Source: Allacma fusca (lineage: Eukaryota > Arthropoda > Collembola > Symphypleona > Sminthuridae). Taken from it: a DNA stretch of 64,000 nucleotides. Below are positions 34,493 through 53,252 of the stretch, piece by piece; position 1 is the first letter of the stretch; every line of letters starts with the position of its first letter. Location of the stretch: positions 57,881,131 through 57,945,130 of the forward strand of contig OX359247.1 of NCBI GenBank assembly GCA_947179485.1, written 5' to 3'. Below the pieces are notes generated by a model. That model did no database searches. It saw nothing but the letters and a program-made list of their open reading frames with translations, and was not told the origin of the DNA. The translations under genes and the position numbers were made by a program.

Positions 34493-36599
34493 ACGCGAAG
34501 CCTCAAAGCGATGATTTTTATGAGGTAATGTAGGTAATGATTAGTACATCAGTGTATAATTAATCATAAGTTGTGAAATATGCAAAAGCGTTTTTGAAGC
34601 GACGATACTGGAAAGTTCTTTGGGTGAGGTAAAAGAACTTTGGCGTCTTATTGCAAGACGTCATGTAGATTTAATTTGTACTTTATTATGAGATCGGACA
34701 ATACTTAAGTTTGTCATTTTATCATGTAGAGCATGAAGTATACCTATTTCTTGTTGGGGTTAATACTTAAGCTCATGTGATATTTTGAAACAAGAGCCAT
34801 GTAATTCTTCCGGTAGTTAATTAAGTATCTCTGCTTTGAATTACTGAAGTTAATATGGATATATACATTATCACAATCAATTCGTACATATATTTAATTA
34901 AGCGTATTTGCACCCTTCCAGTCTCAACGCATAAACATTTGAGAACGGTTATGGGATAAGTAGGGAGTTTAGTATTTTGGCGAACATGTTATTAAACATA
35001 TGCCTATACACGTATGTGCATGCTATGTAGCCATGTAGCAAGTGAAACTGGTAGTAAAATGCTCTCACGTCAATGTATACCCAGAGAATCTTTTTCACCA
35101 CTATAAAGGATTTATTGTACTACATACTAAGTTGTGTACTAATTCGGTTTTCCATTGCCACATATGTACATATGTACATATAACGTAGTCGCAAGCTGAA
35201 TATTATTTTTTTGTGCTCAAGAATTCATTACGAATATTTACAATTCTAATTGCTAATTACAAATTTCATCCTCCGTTATGCCCAGCTCAAAGCCTCCTGT
35301 ATATATTGTATATACTTCGTACTTGGTAAAGTTATATTTTGTGACATTAAGCTATGACTTTATTCACTGAAGGGATGCTCGGTGTCCTTAACATTTATAG
35401 TAAGAAGGGTGAATCATTTTGCCTTAGGATACTTGCTGTTGGTATTTTATTTTCAAATACTTCCGTTGGTTAAGAGGCAAACATTAGTAACTGGTCATGA
35501 GTATCAAGAAGAAGTCAGCTGAAATTGTTGAAAATCTAATAAAATTGTCAGTGGGTTAACACTTTCGTTTTTCAAGAATAAGGTAACAGTTGTCTTAAAG
35601 ATAATAGACTATTGGCATCATTTTATAAAAATTAACTTTGTCTTTGGACTTTGTACATCTTACATAATATATGTATATATAATGCAGGGAAAATAACAAA
35701 CAAGTATATAAATACATCACATAAATTAAACTAAAATAAACACAAATTCTGTAAAATAAATAAGGCAGACATATTTCGCTTTTGCTTCTTATCCAACAAT
35801 ATGAGTAATTGTTTATGAGACACGACTACAATCAGTGAGTGAGTATGTGACGACCACTAAATTTATTGCAGTGAATTCTCTCTCTTCGAGCTTCTTCCAA
35901 AGAAACTAAATTTGACTCATAATATGATTGTATGCAATGGGATTGTGCAAATATATTTTTTACTCGAAACAGAAAATGCCCTGACAAGGGAGTCTCTTAT
36001 AGCGAGAAACGATTGTACGGGCTGGAATAACTGCCTGAAGCACTGCAGCTTTATAATTGCTATTCAAATTGCTCCCCACTAACGCAAACTCGAGTCTACA
36101 TTTGTCTTGTTGTAAGTTCAGTACCTATATGTTTATGTAGTTAAGTACATGACAATGTGCTTTCACAATATAAAACACATCTTATTGTCGGGGCATTCAA
36201 CGTGGAGGGTATGTAGACACGATGGTAATAATTACAGGTTGTGGTTTACTATTAAGCTGAAGCAGAGGAAAGATCAGTGGAAGTTGGATCCAGACACATT
36301 ACGTTTACTTGAAGGAAATATATGACTTGCAAAAATATTTATGTAATGTAACTACTTAAATTTTCACTGAAATTAATTCACGCCTCTTAATGATTATGCC
36401 GTGTATTCAGTTGGCAAAATATATCACAAGAGCCATAAAGTCTTTCTCGCTCGGGAAATCTCTGTGTGCTCCATTGCTGCTACTTTTCGCCTGCGAGAGC
36501 GCCTCAACAAAAGTTCTTTCTCAACATTCAACCGTACTTTAGAAGCACATATTTTTTTTAACCCGGACTATTATTCGAGGAAACTTTAATTGCAAAAGC
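34493..36599. other. region upstream of the receptor kinase gene
   Basis: No gene supported. Tandem ACATATGT words occur near 35160-35180. A block near 36001-36030 (TAGCGAGAAACGATTGTAC) resembles a degenerate pogo-type end. The last part should contain the kinase promoter and 5' untranslated exon, but no motif could be assigned. Confidence 0.4.
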
Positions 36600-43258
<6,659 letters not shown>

Positions 43259-44552
43259 AACAGATTACAATTTTCTGATTATTTCATTCAATTTTCCATG
43301 CTTCTATATACATCTGTACTCAGCTGTAGCTTTGATTGCTTTTGAAATTATTATCAAGCTTAAAGGAAGTATACTTTCTAAGTCTTTATGCTGCAATCAC
43401 AGCCATTCAATTTTTTTCTATTCGCTTATGAACCAGATTGAATTTATTCGCATAAAATATTGATTTTTTTCACATATCTGCATCTCGATTGAAGTATGAA
43501 TAATTACATATAGGCTATGTTTGAACGGTTGTGAGTTCTTCCGAACTACATTTTTAAGTATCGCTATTAAAGGCATCGCATAAACAAAAGTGTTATTCAG
43601 TAGCTTCAAAATATTTTGCAATCATATAATTAGTTTAATTATAATTATGCCAGGGTGGGCCACCCCGTAAAACCATCCCACGGTGAAAGCATTAGTTGGC
43701 TCTTTGATAAAAAAATACTTGAACAATGCTTCGATTCGTGATTTCTACTATTTTGATCTTAATACTTTTCAATAAATCAAGAATTGTTGTTCCAATCAAA
43801 TCACATTCAACATTGTAGCAGTAAGCAATTCAGTAGTGATTGATACATATCAATTAGTACATAATTGATTACATATTTCAGTGCAGTACAAGTAATAAAA
43901 TTATATACAGCGATTTTACAACATCAAAGTATTTCATTGAAGATGGTACCGATACATTATTGGAGCCCGACCTGTGTATACACATGTTATCCCAAAAAGT
44001 AATGGTTCGGGTACATTGATAAAATAATAATTCAAATAATTAATTAAATCAAACGGTTGTTTATAGACGAATAAAAGTAGATGATGACACTGACTCACTG
44101 CAAAAATCAAAACAAAATGCAGGTCTTCTTTAGTTTGGTTCTGGTAATTGTGGTGAAATCTCTAGTGTTCCATGAAAGCTGAAAAATTTAGTTTCTAAAA
44201 TACTCTAACGAGGAGTTAATAAGAATGGATTTTAATATCTTTAAAATATGTGCTTCGTTTAACTAAAGGCTCTTATGAAGGCACAGCTTACCGCGCACTG
44301 AGAGTACACTTAATAACGGTTTTCACTGTGTGCATTACTTAACCGGCAAAATGCAGGAGGAATTGAACATAAAATTGTGAACAGTCTAGAAAGTCCGGTT
44401 GAGCATTGAGAATTTTGTGCTGCGCTCTGGCGAGTTCTCAGTTCGTAGTGTGGAAGCGACTCTATGAAGGTGGCTTTACACATGTGTAGTGATTGCATGC
44501 CATTACTTATTAATAATTATTTCACTTCTGAAAACGTTATTTTGTTGGTTAG
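43259..44552. other. spacer after the receptor kinase
   Basis: Contains a short hAT MITE fragment at 43649-43688 and otherwise no supported feature. A short hydrophobic frame from an ATG at about 44116 (MQVFFSLVLVIVV) could be a first exon with a signal peptide for the next gene, but I could not join it in phase. Confidence 0.4.
43649..43688 (-). mobile_element. fragment of CAGGGGTRG hAT MITE, copy C
   Basis: About 40 bp match the end of copies A and B (GCCAGGGTGGGCCACCCCGT, then AAAACCATCCC). The terminal CCACCCCTG is altered and the other end is missing. Confidence 0.6.
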
Positions 44553-45434
44553 ATTATGATTGTGATGCTGACACCCCACTGAAGACCACTATTAAAAACA
44601 ATGTCGATACAACGGATGAGAAGGAGACTTATACTTGCACTGATGTAGCTGTGAATCCTAATTATGTATTTATTTTTGTCATGCTTCAACTTTATTGAAT
44701 CACAATTTTAGGTACAAACCAAGAAGGTGATAGCATATTTAATATGCATGCTACTTTTTTAATTGTGCAGATCTCCAAGGACATTAGTGCCATTGACAAA
44801 AATGGTTCTGATAATGGGACGCGCAGTCGAGGTCGAGGGAGCGGAAGAAACACGTTTTGTAAGTTAGTATGTCAAAAAAAACTTGGAGAAATGTACCTTT
44901 TGTGGTTACGAAATAATCTGTTCCCTTATTTCTGCGATCTGTTCCTACAAAGTACCTTGAAATGCGATTAATTACTGCCATCACTAAACAATATACAGAA
45001 ACTCCGAAATTATACGTTTTCGAGGCTAGGACTGAAATTTTTTTTTAAAGATTCTGCTCAGCGAATATTACGTCGAGAATAAAATTGGGGTATACTAGTT
45101 TCAGGGATTCGTGCTGGTCGTGGACGAGGTTTCAGTAGAATTGGCATCGCTATTGATGCGGAAAGAGGCCGGTATCACCAAAGTGAATAAATACTTATTT
45201 TTCATACATTTGAGACTTGAGTACAAATACCCATAGTGTATCACTATAACAAAAGGTGACGAATTTATGATTTCAGTGCGCCTTGAAAATCTCTCAAGGA
45301 AAAATGGCTTCATGGGGAATCCACACCGAGGTCAATTTTGGGGAAGATTTAGAGGAGGTCAAGGGGAAAATCGTGGTTGGCGTCCACGTGAACTGCAAGT
45401 TAATTTAAGGGCCGAACTTGGAATTGTAAATTAG
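44553..45434 (+). CDS. 3' part of an unidentified gene with an RG/RGG-rich tail
   Basis: Four exons join in phase: 44553-44665, 44771-44858, 45105-45171 and 45299-45434 (TAG). The acceptor of the last is one of two options; the nearer AG would give a stop. The acidic first part (DYDCDADTPLKTTIK, DTTDEKETYTC) passes into SRGRGSGRN, RAGRGRGFSRIG and a final region with HRGQFWGRFRGGQGENRG. RG/RGG tails usually bind RNA and are arginine-methylated. Glycine-rich secreted proteins can look similar, and a signal-peptide-like frame lies about 0.4 kb upstream. The start and any further 5' exons are unknown. The family was not recognised. Confidence 0.5.
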
Positions 45435-46579
45435 GTTTATGATGCATGGGTTTATAAAATAGTCTCTTTATACATGTTTGGGAATCATCACCACGTTTAT
45501 TAAATATTGGCTAAGGTTTTTTCTTTCAAATTCTTCTGTACGAATCATCAACGGCCTACCGAAGTTCAAATATTGCCCATGTCACTGTTAGATGGAAAGT
45601 CAAAGATCTTATTACAAAGTCGGTACAATTTACGTAAATTCATAAAACTCTGACTTTCTAGCTTCCCCGAATTCAAAATTCATCCAAAAGTGATTCAAGT
45701 TCCTAGCTTGAATAAGTACTAATATTTGAAAATAAATCTTTGCTATCAGAATTCTGAAAGCCTAATAAGTCCACAAATTATTGCATATAAAAGCTTATCC
45801 TCCCATAAGTTATTGCATGTAAAAACGTATACGTATAAACTGTATACGTATACTGTATACGTATAAAACCAAGTCATTTATTTAAAATTTCTCGCAATAA
45901 AACTAGCATGAAGAATGAAATTTGCATATTTTGCATACGGAACCACAAGCGAGAATAACCCTTTATACAGATGAAATGAAGTCAGAATGTTCTGCGATGA
46001 TTGCTGCGGATTCCGAATTACAATAATTGTATACATATGTAGTTGCCTGTTGTCAATATTTGTAATTGCTTGTTTCGATTTCGTAATAGCATGAGCTTAT
46101 GTAATTATGTATTATTGACCCTCATCGTCTTTGTACGCGAAAATGGGGAATGTGATATGTCCTGGAGATGTGGTAAAACGGAAGCAAAGCAAAGTTGAAT
46201 ACTAGCCGTGGGACCACCACGCAAAGATGTCAACGGTGTACGCTGAATCTTCTTGAAAGAGAATTTTTTATGGCTAAGGGTCAAGCTGTGTACAACAAGT
46301 TCATGTGTAACAAAAATATTATAAACTCACATGAATTCATAAACTACAATTTTTTTTTCAGAACGTTCAATGGTTACACTACGAGCATCAGAGGTTCACG
46401 ATACAGTAACTGCTTAACTTCATGAATGCGGAGTCTCTTACTATTTGTATAAGATATTTTTGAAGGGTTGTGGTATACGCAAGAACTACATACACACTGC
46501 ATGGAGCTAATAATTATTCATAGCATTTCATATGTATCTGTTGGGCACCACTGCAACACTATTATCATTAAATATATAA
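45435..46579. other. spacer with GTATACGTATA repeats
   Basis: At 45826-45867 the palindromic word GTATACGTATA occurs three times close together. No gene is supported; the 76-codon frame at 46195 has no domain. Confidence 0.45.
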
Positions 46580-46687
46580 TATATCGTTGGCTAAATTTTA
46601 AAAGGTACCATTTTCATTTCGTACCCAATGCTTTTTAAATGGGATCTCCAATGAAAATGGTACTTTTTAGAATTTGGTCAACGATAT
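46580..46687. mobile_element. small palindromic MITE, family 2, copy 1
   Basis: Arms of about 38 bp, starting ATATCGTTGGCTAAATTTTA and matching the right end in reverse complement with a few mismatches, surround a ~30-bp centre. A related copy is at 61263-61405. The first eight bases are close to those of family 1, suggesting the same transposase superfamily. Confidence 0.7.
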
Positions 46688-48663
46688 GCAACATCCGTTT
46701 TCATTACTTTTCATGGGTTTGAATGCGAGTGTGATGCTCTGGATGCGCACATCCATTTTCTCTCCGCAGACGAATTTAAAACAAAAAATAAAACACCAGC
46801 ATGATTGAAATTATACATCGTTCCTGACATTATTCGTTTAACAGGTTTCTGTAATGTGTTAAAGTATTGCAATAAATCTTTAGCACAACCATAAAAACAT
46901 TAACGAGCATAAATATCCGGGATTTCACTTCCCATCAAAACAAACTTGGGTTTAAAAATTGGAACAAAATGGGATTTATTGCTATCATAAATCAGGTCTA
47001 AGGAAACATACAGAAGCAAAGCAGGGTAGAATATTTCAGATGCTCATACTTGGCTGATGCTAAATAACTTGAACAAGGTGCTTGGAATGGGGAAAAATAT
47101 GAAATGTTAAAATACTTGGAAGTACATACATACTGCGCGTATTGTTGATAGTGCTTGCTTAAACCTTCATTTTGTTTCGTTCTTTCACCAGCAGTCACGT
47201 CGGAATCGGGCTTGCCGTAACACGCCGTGGGTCATCCAACATAGACTTTGAACATGCATTTGAAGTAGCGAAGCAATATGTTGAATTTTTCAAACCAGTA
47301 GTTTAACTAATTATAAGTAATTAATTATTCTCGCAGGTGCGTAAGAATAAAATTCTGAATTCGTTTAGATATTATTACTAGAAGTTGTTAGTGAGTGGTG
47401 CATTTCCTGAATAATTTCCTGAATTACTGCTAATGAATTTGTCCCTGGATTATAATTTGCATTTAATCTCCTTTAGTAATAAAATTAAGCTCAAGTGCAT
47501 AATCTCCGTTTAACATTACTTACATGACGAAATGGTAAGTTTGGTAATTATTATTATTATTATTATGATTGATGCCTGGGATTTGTTTACTGGTTGAGAT
47601 TTTGAGATGGAGGCTGAACTACACGAGACTGGTGGAATATGGTGAGGACCTGTAACTCTTGCAAAGATGAAATTAGTTTGATCTCGATTTTCAAAGGAAA
47701 TTCCAGATAGAATTTCAGTGTAACTTGAAACTCAAATGCTCAAATTCGTGTTTGAACTCGAGTTTAACTTAAGCACAACTTGAAATTAAAATTCGAATTT
47801 GAGGGTAACAATGCACTCGTGTGCAACATGAAACTAGGACTTAGACACAAGTGTGCCTTGAAATTATATTTCTACTAGATTTTAACTCTAGTTCAACTTG
47901 AAATTCAAATTTTACTCGAGTGGAATTTATGTATACTCTAAACTTCAGTTTAATCTCAATTATATCTTCAACTTCGAGTTGGAACTCAATTTTAACTTCA
48001 GTGCAGGTTTATAAAGTAATTCACGTATTGCCTTTTTATTATAAATTGTACCTACCTCAATTAGCTTTTATGATGAATTGCATCTAGATTATTCTAATTT
48101 TAGTGAAAACCCTATTAAAGTACAAAAATGTGAAGACCGTTTCGAATTATTACCCTGGGATTCGTGGATAAATACTGCTGAAGACACTATCCCAGCAAGA
48201 TAGTGTCTTGAGTCTTGACCATATTCCACCAGTTGTGTAGATGGCTTTAATAATTATTGTATTATAATCGACAGGAACTACTTTCTACTAAATTAAAATT
48301 AATGTAAAATGAATTAAAAGAATTAATGAAACTAGAAGTTATTATATTCAATTCATAATAATTAATTACATACATGAGCTCATAATCCATTTAATTTTGC
48401 TTTTACTGATTTTAGACAATAATGGATTTGTTAAAATGCTGACAGGTTATGTTCTTAAGTCAGGAAAAATGTACAGTAGAAGTAGAAATCAGTGTTTGTA
48501 TGAAATAAATAATTAGGATTTGTTAGAATTACGTAACAGTAGTAGTTATCAGTTAAACCATATGTACTTGTACTTTCTGCTAAATTTTTGTTTAATTTAA
48601 GGATTCCAGATTTTTTGTTTTGATGCTGTGTATGGGTTCCAATTTGAATCAAAATTATTTTAG
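46688..48663. other. spacer with (ATT)n and a CTTGAAA/TTCAA-rich patch
   Basis: An ATT microsatellite lies at about 47549-47567. From about 47700 to 48000 the DNA is a loose array of AACTTGAAATTCAAATT-like words with CTCGAG cores, in composition like a decayed relative of the 12-bp minisatellite at the window's start. No gene is supported. Confidence 0.45.
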
Positions 48664-50797
48664 ATGCCGAAGTTCAAAGCGGCTTTCACAATTGGGTCGG
48701 AACTTTCGGTTTACCGGGAAGACGACTATTTTAGAGAAGAAATGGGTGACCGGTTAAGACCAAATTCAGATATTTGTAGTGTGTGAGTTAATGAATAATT
48801 GTAATTTATTTTCATTGCGTGGACCGAGGATAATGTTTAAGTTTATTCATTATGGAACATGGGAGTATGTACAGTTCATATTACTCTATGCGTATTTTCT
48901 TTTTATGTCTTGTCACAGTAGCAACTATGAGATTTCTGAGGATTCCGAAACAGAGGTGTCATACTGTAGGTCATCTTGTGGCTTGGAAGCAGGTCAAATA
49001 ATCTTTTCCGAGAAAGAGTCCATGGTGTACTTACCAAATCTGCCGACCTCGACTGTGACACCAGTGTGCATTAATTGCGGCAAGGTTCTGGAAGTGGCTG
49101 TTCGAGGATGGAAAGACCAGAACACTTGCATAATTTGTCACTGGCCGTCTTGTGAGAATGGGTGTGACTTCGAGGATGGAATAGTGGTGAGATATTTGGA
49201 AGTCAATAATTTTTTAAGAAAAAAATAAAAGTTGTTCTCAATGGTTTAGGACGATTTGGGTAGTTCAAAGGTTTGATTCGCAAATGTCAAGCATAAACAG
49301 GAATTTGTTTTAGAGAAATTCTCATACTTCAATGGAGTGCTCAACACTGTACAGCGCCGGATGCATCGGCTTCATTTGGAATGGGGATCCAACGATGTAC
49401 CTTTATTTGTGGGTTGTTCGATTTGCGCTGCTGAAAGTCCAGGAACCAAAGTTGTTCGAAAGTTTGATGCACCGTAACTTTCCGTTGGACACATTGCCTC
49501 AAGCAAGTTTCAACTCAGACGAGATTGTTGACGTGGCAACTCACTGGTTTCCGACGATCGCCGATATTATCTGTCATGAGGAGTTGGTCAAAATCGGTCA
49601 AATTGTTCTTTGGAAGATTAAGCCATTTGTGGGACAAGGGGATTTGATGAAGTAAGTACATTTAAAAATTACTTCTCCGAAATCGGCACGCATTATTTAT
49701 AGTGATTTAAAAACTAGAGCTATATAATTGATCATGTTTTCAATTGTTTGTTTTTTAGCGAAGTGCAGCCAATGATTTTGGAGACCTCTTTTGCCCACAG
49801 CTGTCACCCTAATTTGAGAAGGTACAGCCAGACAGATCCCTACAAGTGGGTAGTGATGAGACCAGTAAAGCAAGGGGACTTGCTAACATTTTCTTATGAT
49901 GTAGCATCGGTTTTTAGCCCGAAATCAGAAAGAATGAAACGATTGTTTGACTGTTACAATTTTTGGTGCACGTGTTCTCGGTGTATAGACGATACTGAAT
50001 TTGGCACTTATTTTTCCTTATTTCCCTGTTGGTCCCCTGCGTGTTCAGATAAGGTTTTGCCAGGCAATGCAAAGGTTGACCTCCATCCCTCCATCTGGCA
50101 GCCAGTGAGTTTCATACATAGTAATCGGAGAGGTAGGGAAAGGTACTACTGTTCATCCTGCAAAAATGCTTACACGCCCCAGCAATTACGGGACTTCCAA
50201 ATAGATTTTCAATCTCGAGTCTACCGCTCTCGGAACAGTTTATTCTATCTAAATGCAATCCTTAAAACGGAAAATAGGCTGAGAAGGCTTCATTCCACCA
50301 ACTATATGTTCTTCGAGGCTGCCTGGAACGTTCTGGATTTGCTGACGAAGACGGAAGACATAAAAGACATTTGTTTTCTGGAAGAGGCTCATTACACGGA
50401 TTATGTGTTGACGGCGGAGTGTGTACATTTCGTAGTGAAACGATTCTGTCCGGAATTATTTTCCTTAGAAAACACTGCTAATAATAATTACATGTTCCGA
50501 GTTATAGCACTAATCCGACTAGCTGTTTTAACTGAGGATTTGAGATGCGGAAGTGAAACCTTGGTGCAAGTGGAGCGACGCTTAAAGGACATTTACGAAG
50601 CTTGCAATCAAGAGCCCAGGATTTTGTCAACCGTTAGCAAGTGTCAGCTTTTCCTCAAATCTGGGGATAAACTCCAAGCTGGAAGCTTTGAATTTGTGGA
50701 GCATCATGGAGTTAAGATGTTTGTCACTGCCATTGAAGAGTACTTAGTGAAGAAAACTGTGATATTTAAGTTGAGAAGATTAGCCAACAAAGAGTAG
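48664..50797 (+). CDS. SET and MYND domain protein, SmydA-like
   Basis: Four exons (48664-48782, 48919-49186, 49314-49651, 49759-50797) give 587 residues in phase. A split SET domain surrounds a MYND-type zinc finger. The finger ligands are Cys90, Cys93, Cys110, Cys113, Cys118, Cys122, His133 and Cys138. The SET core has FAHSCHPNLRRY (255-260), GDLLTFSYD near 281-289, and a post-SET CTCSRC at 312-317. Family members transfer methyl groups from S-adenosylmethionine to protein lysines, in nucleus or cytosol. The HSCxPN motif is kept but the preceding Asn found in many SMYD proteins is Ala, as in many divergent arthropod SmydA proteins, so activity and substrate are uncertain. The C-terminal ~270 residues are probably helical repeats. 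Confidence 0.9.
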
Positions 50798-53252
50798 ACC
50801 AGCGGAATTTCTTGGATTGATTAGATTAGTTTCAATTATAAATTATAATAACTAACCGTATCACACCTTATTTCATACAAACATATAAATACACTTACGC
50901 ACATGAGTACATTAACAATAATTGATACACCAGCCACATCTCATTATAATTCAACATTAATGTTTCTCTGTTTCTCTCAATTAGATCCAGTCGTTTTTAT
51001 ATTTTATAATGAATTTTTAAAAAATTACATTAAAACATATTTACTTAAAAAAACATGTCGCTATTCTATAGTTTGTGTAACGTACGTCGGTGTCACTAGG
51101 ACTTACATCTTAGATACTCTGTTTCATTGGTTTGGTTTCAATTTCCTTCCCTTTTACTATTACCATTGCAACATGCCGTAATAAAAGCCAGAGGGAATGA
51201 AATAGGTAAACAACAGTAGAATAGAAACTGTCAGTGTCAGTTCAGTCAGTGCTGTTGCGTTGGGTTGTAAATAGTGTGTAAATGTACCATATTGTAAGCA
51301 TAGTTGTGGGATGCAGCAACAACACATACTATTTTGACTCTGACCTCACACAGCTGATTGTGAGAGTAACATGCATTGTCAGTTCAGCTACTCAACAACA
51401 CTACACGCTCAAGCACAGTTCGTATCAGTTCTATAGTCTATCTACCTGCAGTAATAATTATGTATTACTAAAAATAAGCACAAACAAAAGCTTACCAGCT
51501 TAAAATATCACTGTAGTTAGTATTTACGTATGAAGCGTAATAATTATATTCTAAAGTTATGTTTAACAGTCAGCACGGAAGGTTAAAATTAGTAGACATT
51601 GGATTCGACTCCACAGAAAACATATAACTTCGCTCTGCACTCTACATTTTGTACAAGATTCTGACTCACTTTCCTCAAGGCCTTGTCAATTTATTTTAAT
51701 TTCTGCAAAATTAGGTACGTACTTTCATAAAATAATTTAAATGATTTAAGTACAAAAAATGTTCACTGTTAGTCCTTATTTGCGGGTGTAAAGAACGCGG
51801 ACAAGGTTCCATTGCAAGTTGATTTCAAAAAGGAACCTGTATTACAGCGATTCCAGCTTTTGTGTTACTGACAGTATTTAAAAGGTTGTAATGAGGCTCA
51901 CTAAATACATGGCAGTATGAATGAGGTCTGTAATTAATTAATCTGTAATTTTATTATTCCGTGCAACTTTCAGTGTCAGTGTCATTGCAGAATTACAGTA
52001 ATGTAAAGGTCAAAGTTGACATCGTATTTTTATTCAAAATGATTATTTGGCAGGCAATTTAGCCACGCTTTAATTTGGTTACTGTTGACAGCTGCTGTAT
52101 AAATTGTGATAATGCTAAAATTGATGCTTGAGGAGTAGGACGTACGTAATATTGATTGTGTTCAACAGACATGTAGCAATTATTATTAACTTGGTCTAAT
52201 ACTACTTTGATTAATGATTAATTTGTAGAGTGGTAATAAAATAGTTATTGAACCGCCGAAATATCTTGAGTCGGAAGGAATCAATGAAGGTAATTTAATT
52301 TAAGAGTTGAGCAGTTTTTGATAGTAGCTGATGGAAATAATATGTTAGTACTTATTGATAGATACATAACTAACTACCTGCTTTGAGACTTTCATATTAT
52401 TTAAATAGGATGTGTATATTTGTTTTATTTATGACTTAATGTCCAATAGACATGTTTGTCAAGCGATTAAGAGATATAATTAGTGACATGGGGAAAGTTA
52501 ACATAAAAAGTCTTGGTATTATTTAATTACAAGTTAATCCCTAAAATGGAAACTTTCCTGTACAAAATTGACAAAATGATTATTTAATGGACTGATAAAG
52601 AAAAAGTATGAACATCATGTCAACAAATGGTAAATGGGGATATTTGGTGATTCTAAGAAAGTGATATTGGATTCAATACTGTACTCTCATGTTATCTTCC
52701 TTTTTTATGACATTTTTAGATAGGATTCCAAAGTGAAGAGTCAAAGGTGTAATCTCCCAGGCACAGACGATTTGAGGAGCAGATGTCACGTTTTTAAGCG
52801 CACTGATGGGCTGAAGATGAATTAAATTCTTTTTATTTCATACTTAGTAAGTGCACACGCTCTGCAATCAACTTTAATTGATATGATTACAGTTTAATGT
52901 AAATAAAAAATGAGTTTGCACAAATTAGTTTATCGGAAGACTATGTGGAATGCATTGACTTCAAGATTATATTAATCCTCTCTACTCCTTCGAGTTTAGT
53001 GCAAGGAAAGTTTTGAGCTCCTGGATTATAAATTTTTGCATAATTATTAAGCTACTATCACAATTAGGAATTATTAAGCACTATTTAATATTGAATCCTA
53101 ATTATTAGTACTTGGGTTATTTAACAGATTCTTCCTCAGCGTAGTCGAAGAAAGGACAAGTTTTTCCTGCTTAATGAGGAAATCGTCGGAAGGCAAACAT
53201 TTATTTTGTTTTATTGGGATTCAAATAATTTGGAACTGTGTAGGCAAGGAAA
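50798..53252. other. spacer upstream of the SLC22-like gene
   Basis: Contains the 3' end of the SET/MYND transcript and presumably the promoter and 5' untranslated region of the transporter. GTCAGT/CAGTGTC words are repeated near 51228-51250 and 51970-51985. No gene or RNA was recognised. Confidence 0.45.

Noticed and set aside
32260..34506. Gly/Tyr-rich and Pro/Tyr-rich frames at 32260-32624 and 34198-34506
   Set aside because: They translate the GGGTAC subterminal arrays of a hAT-type element.
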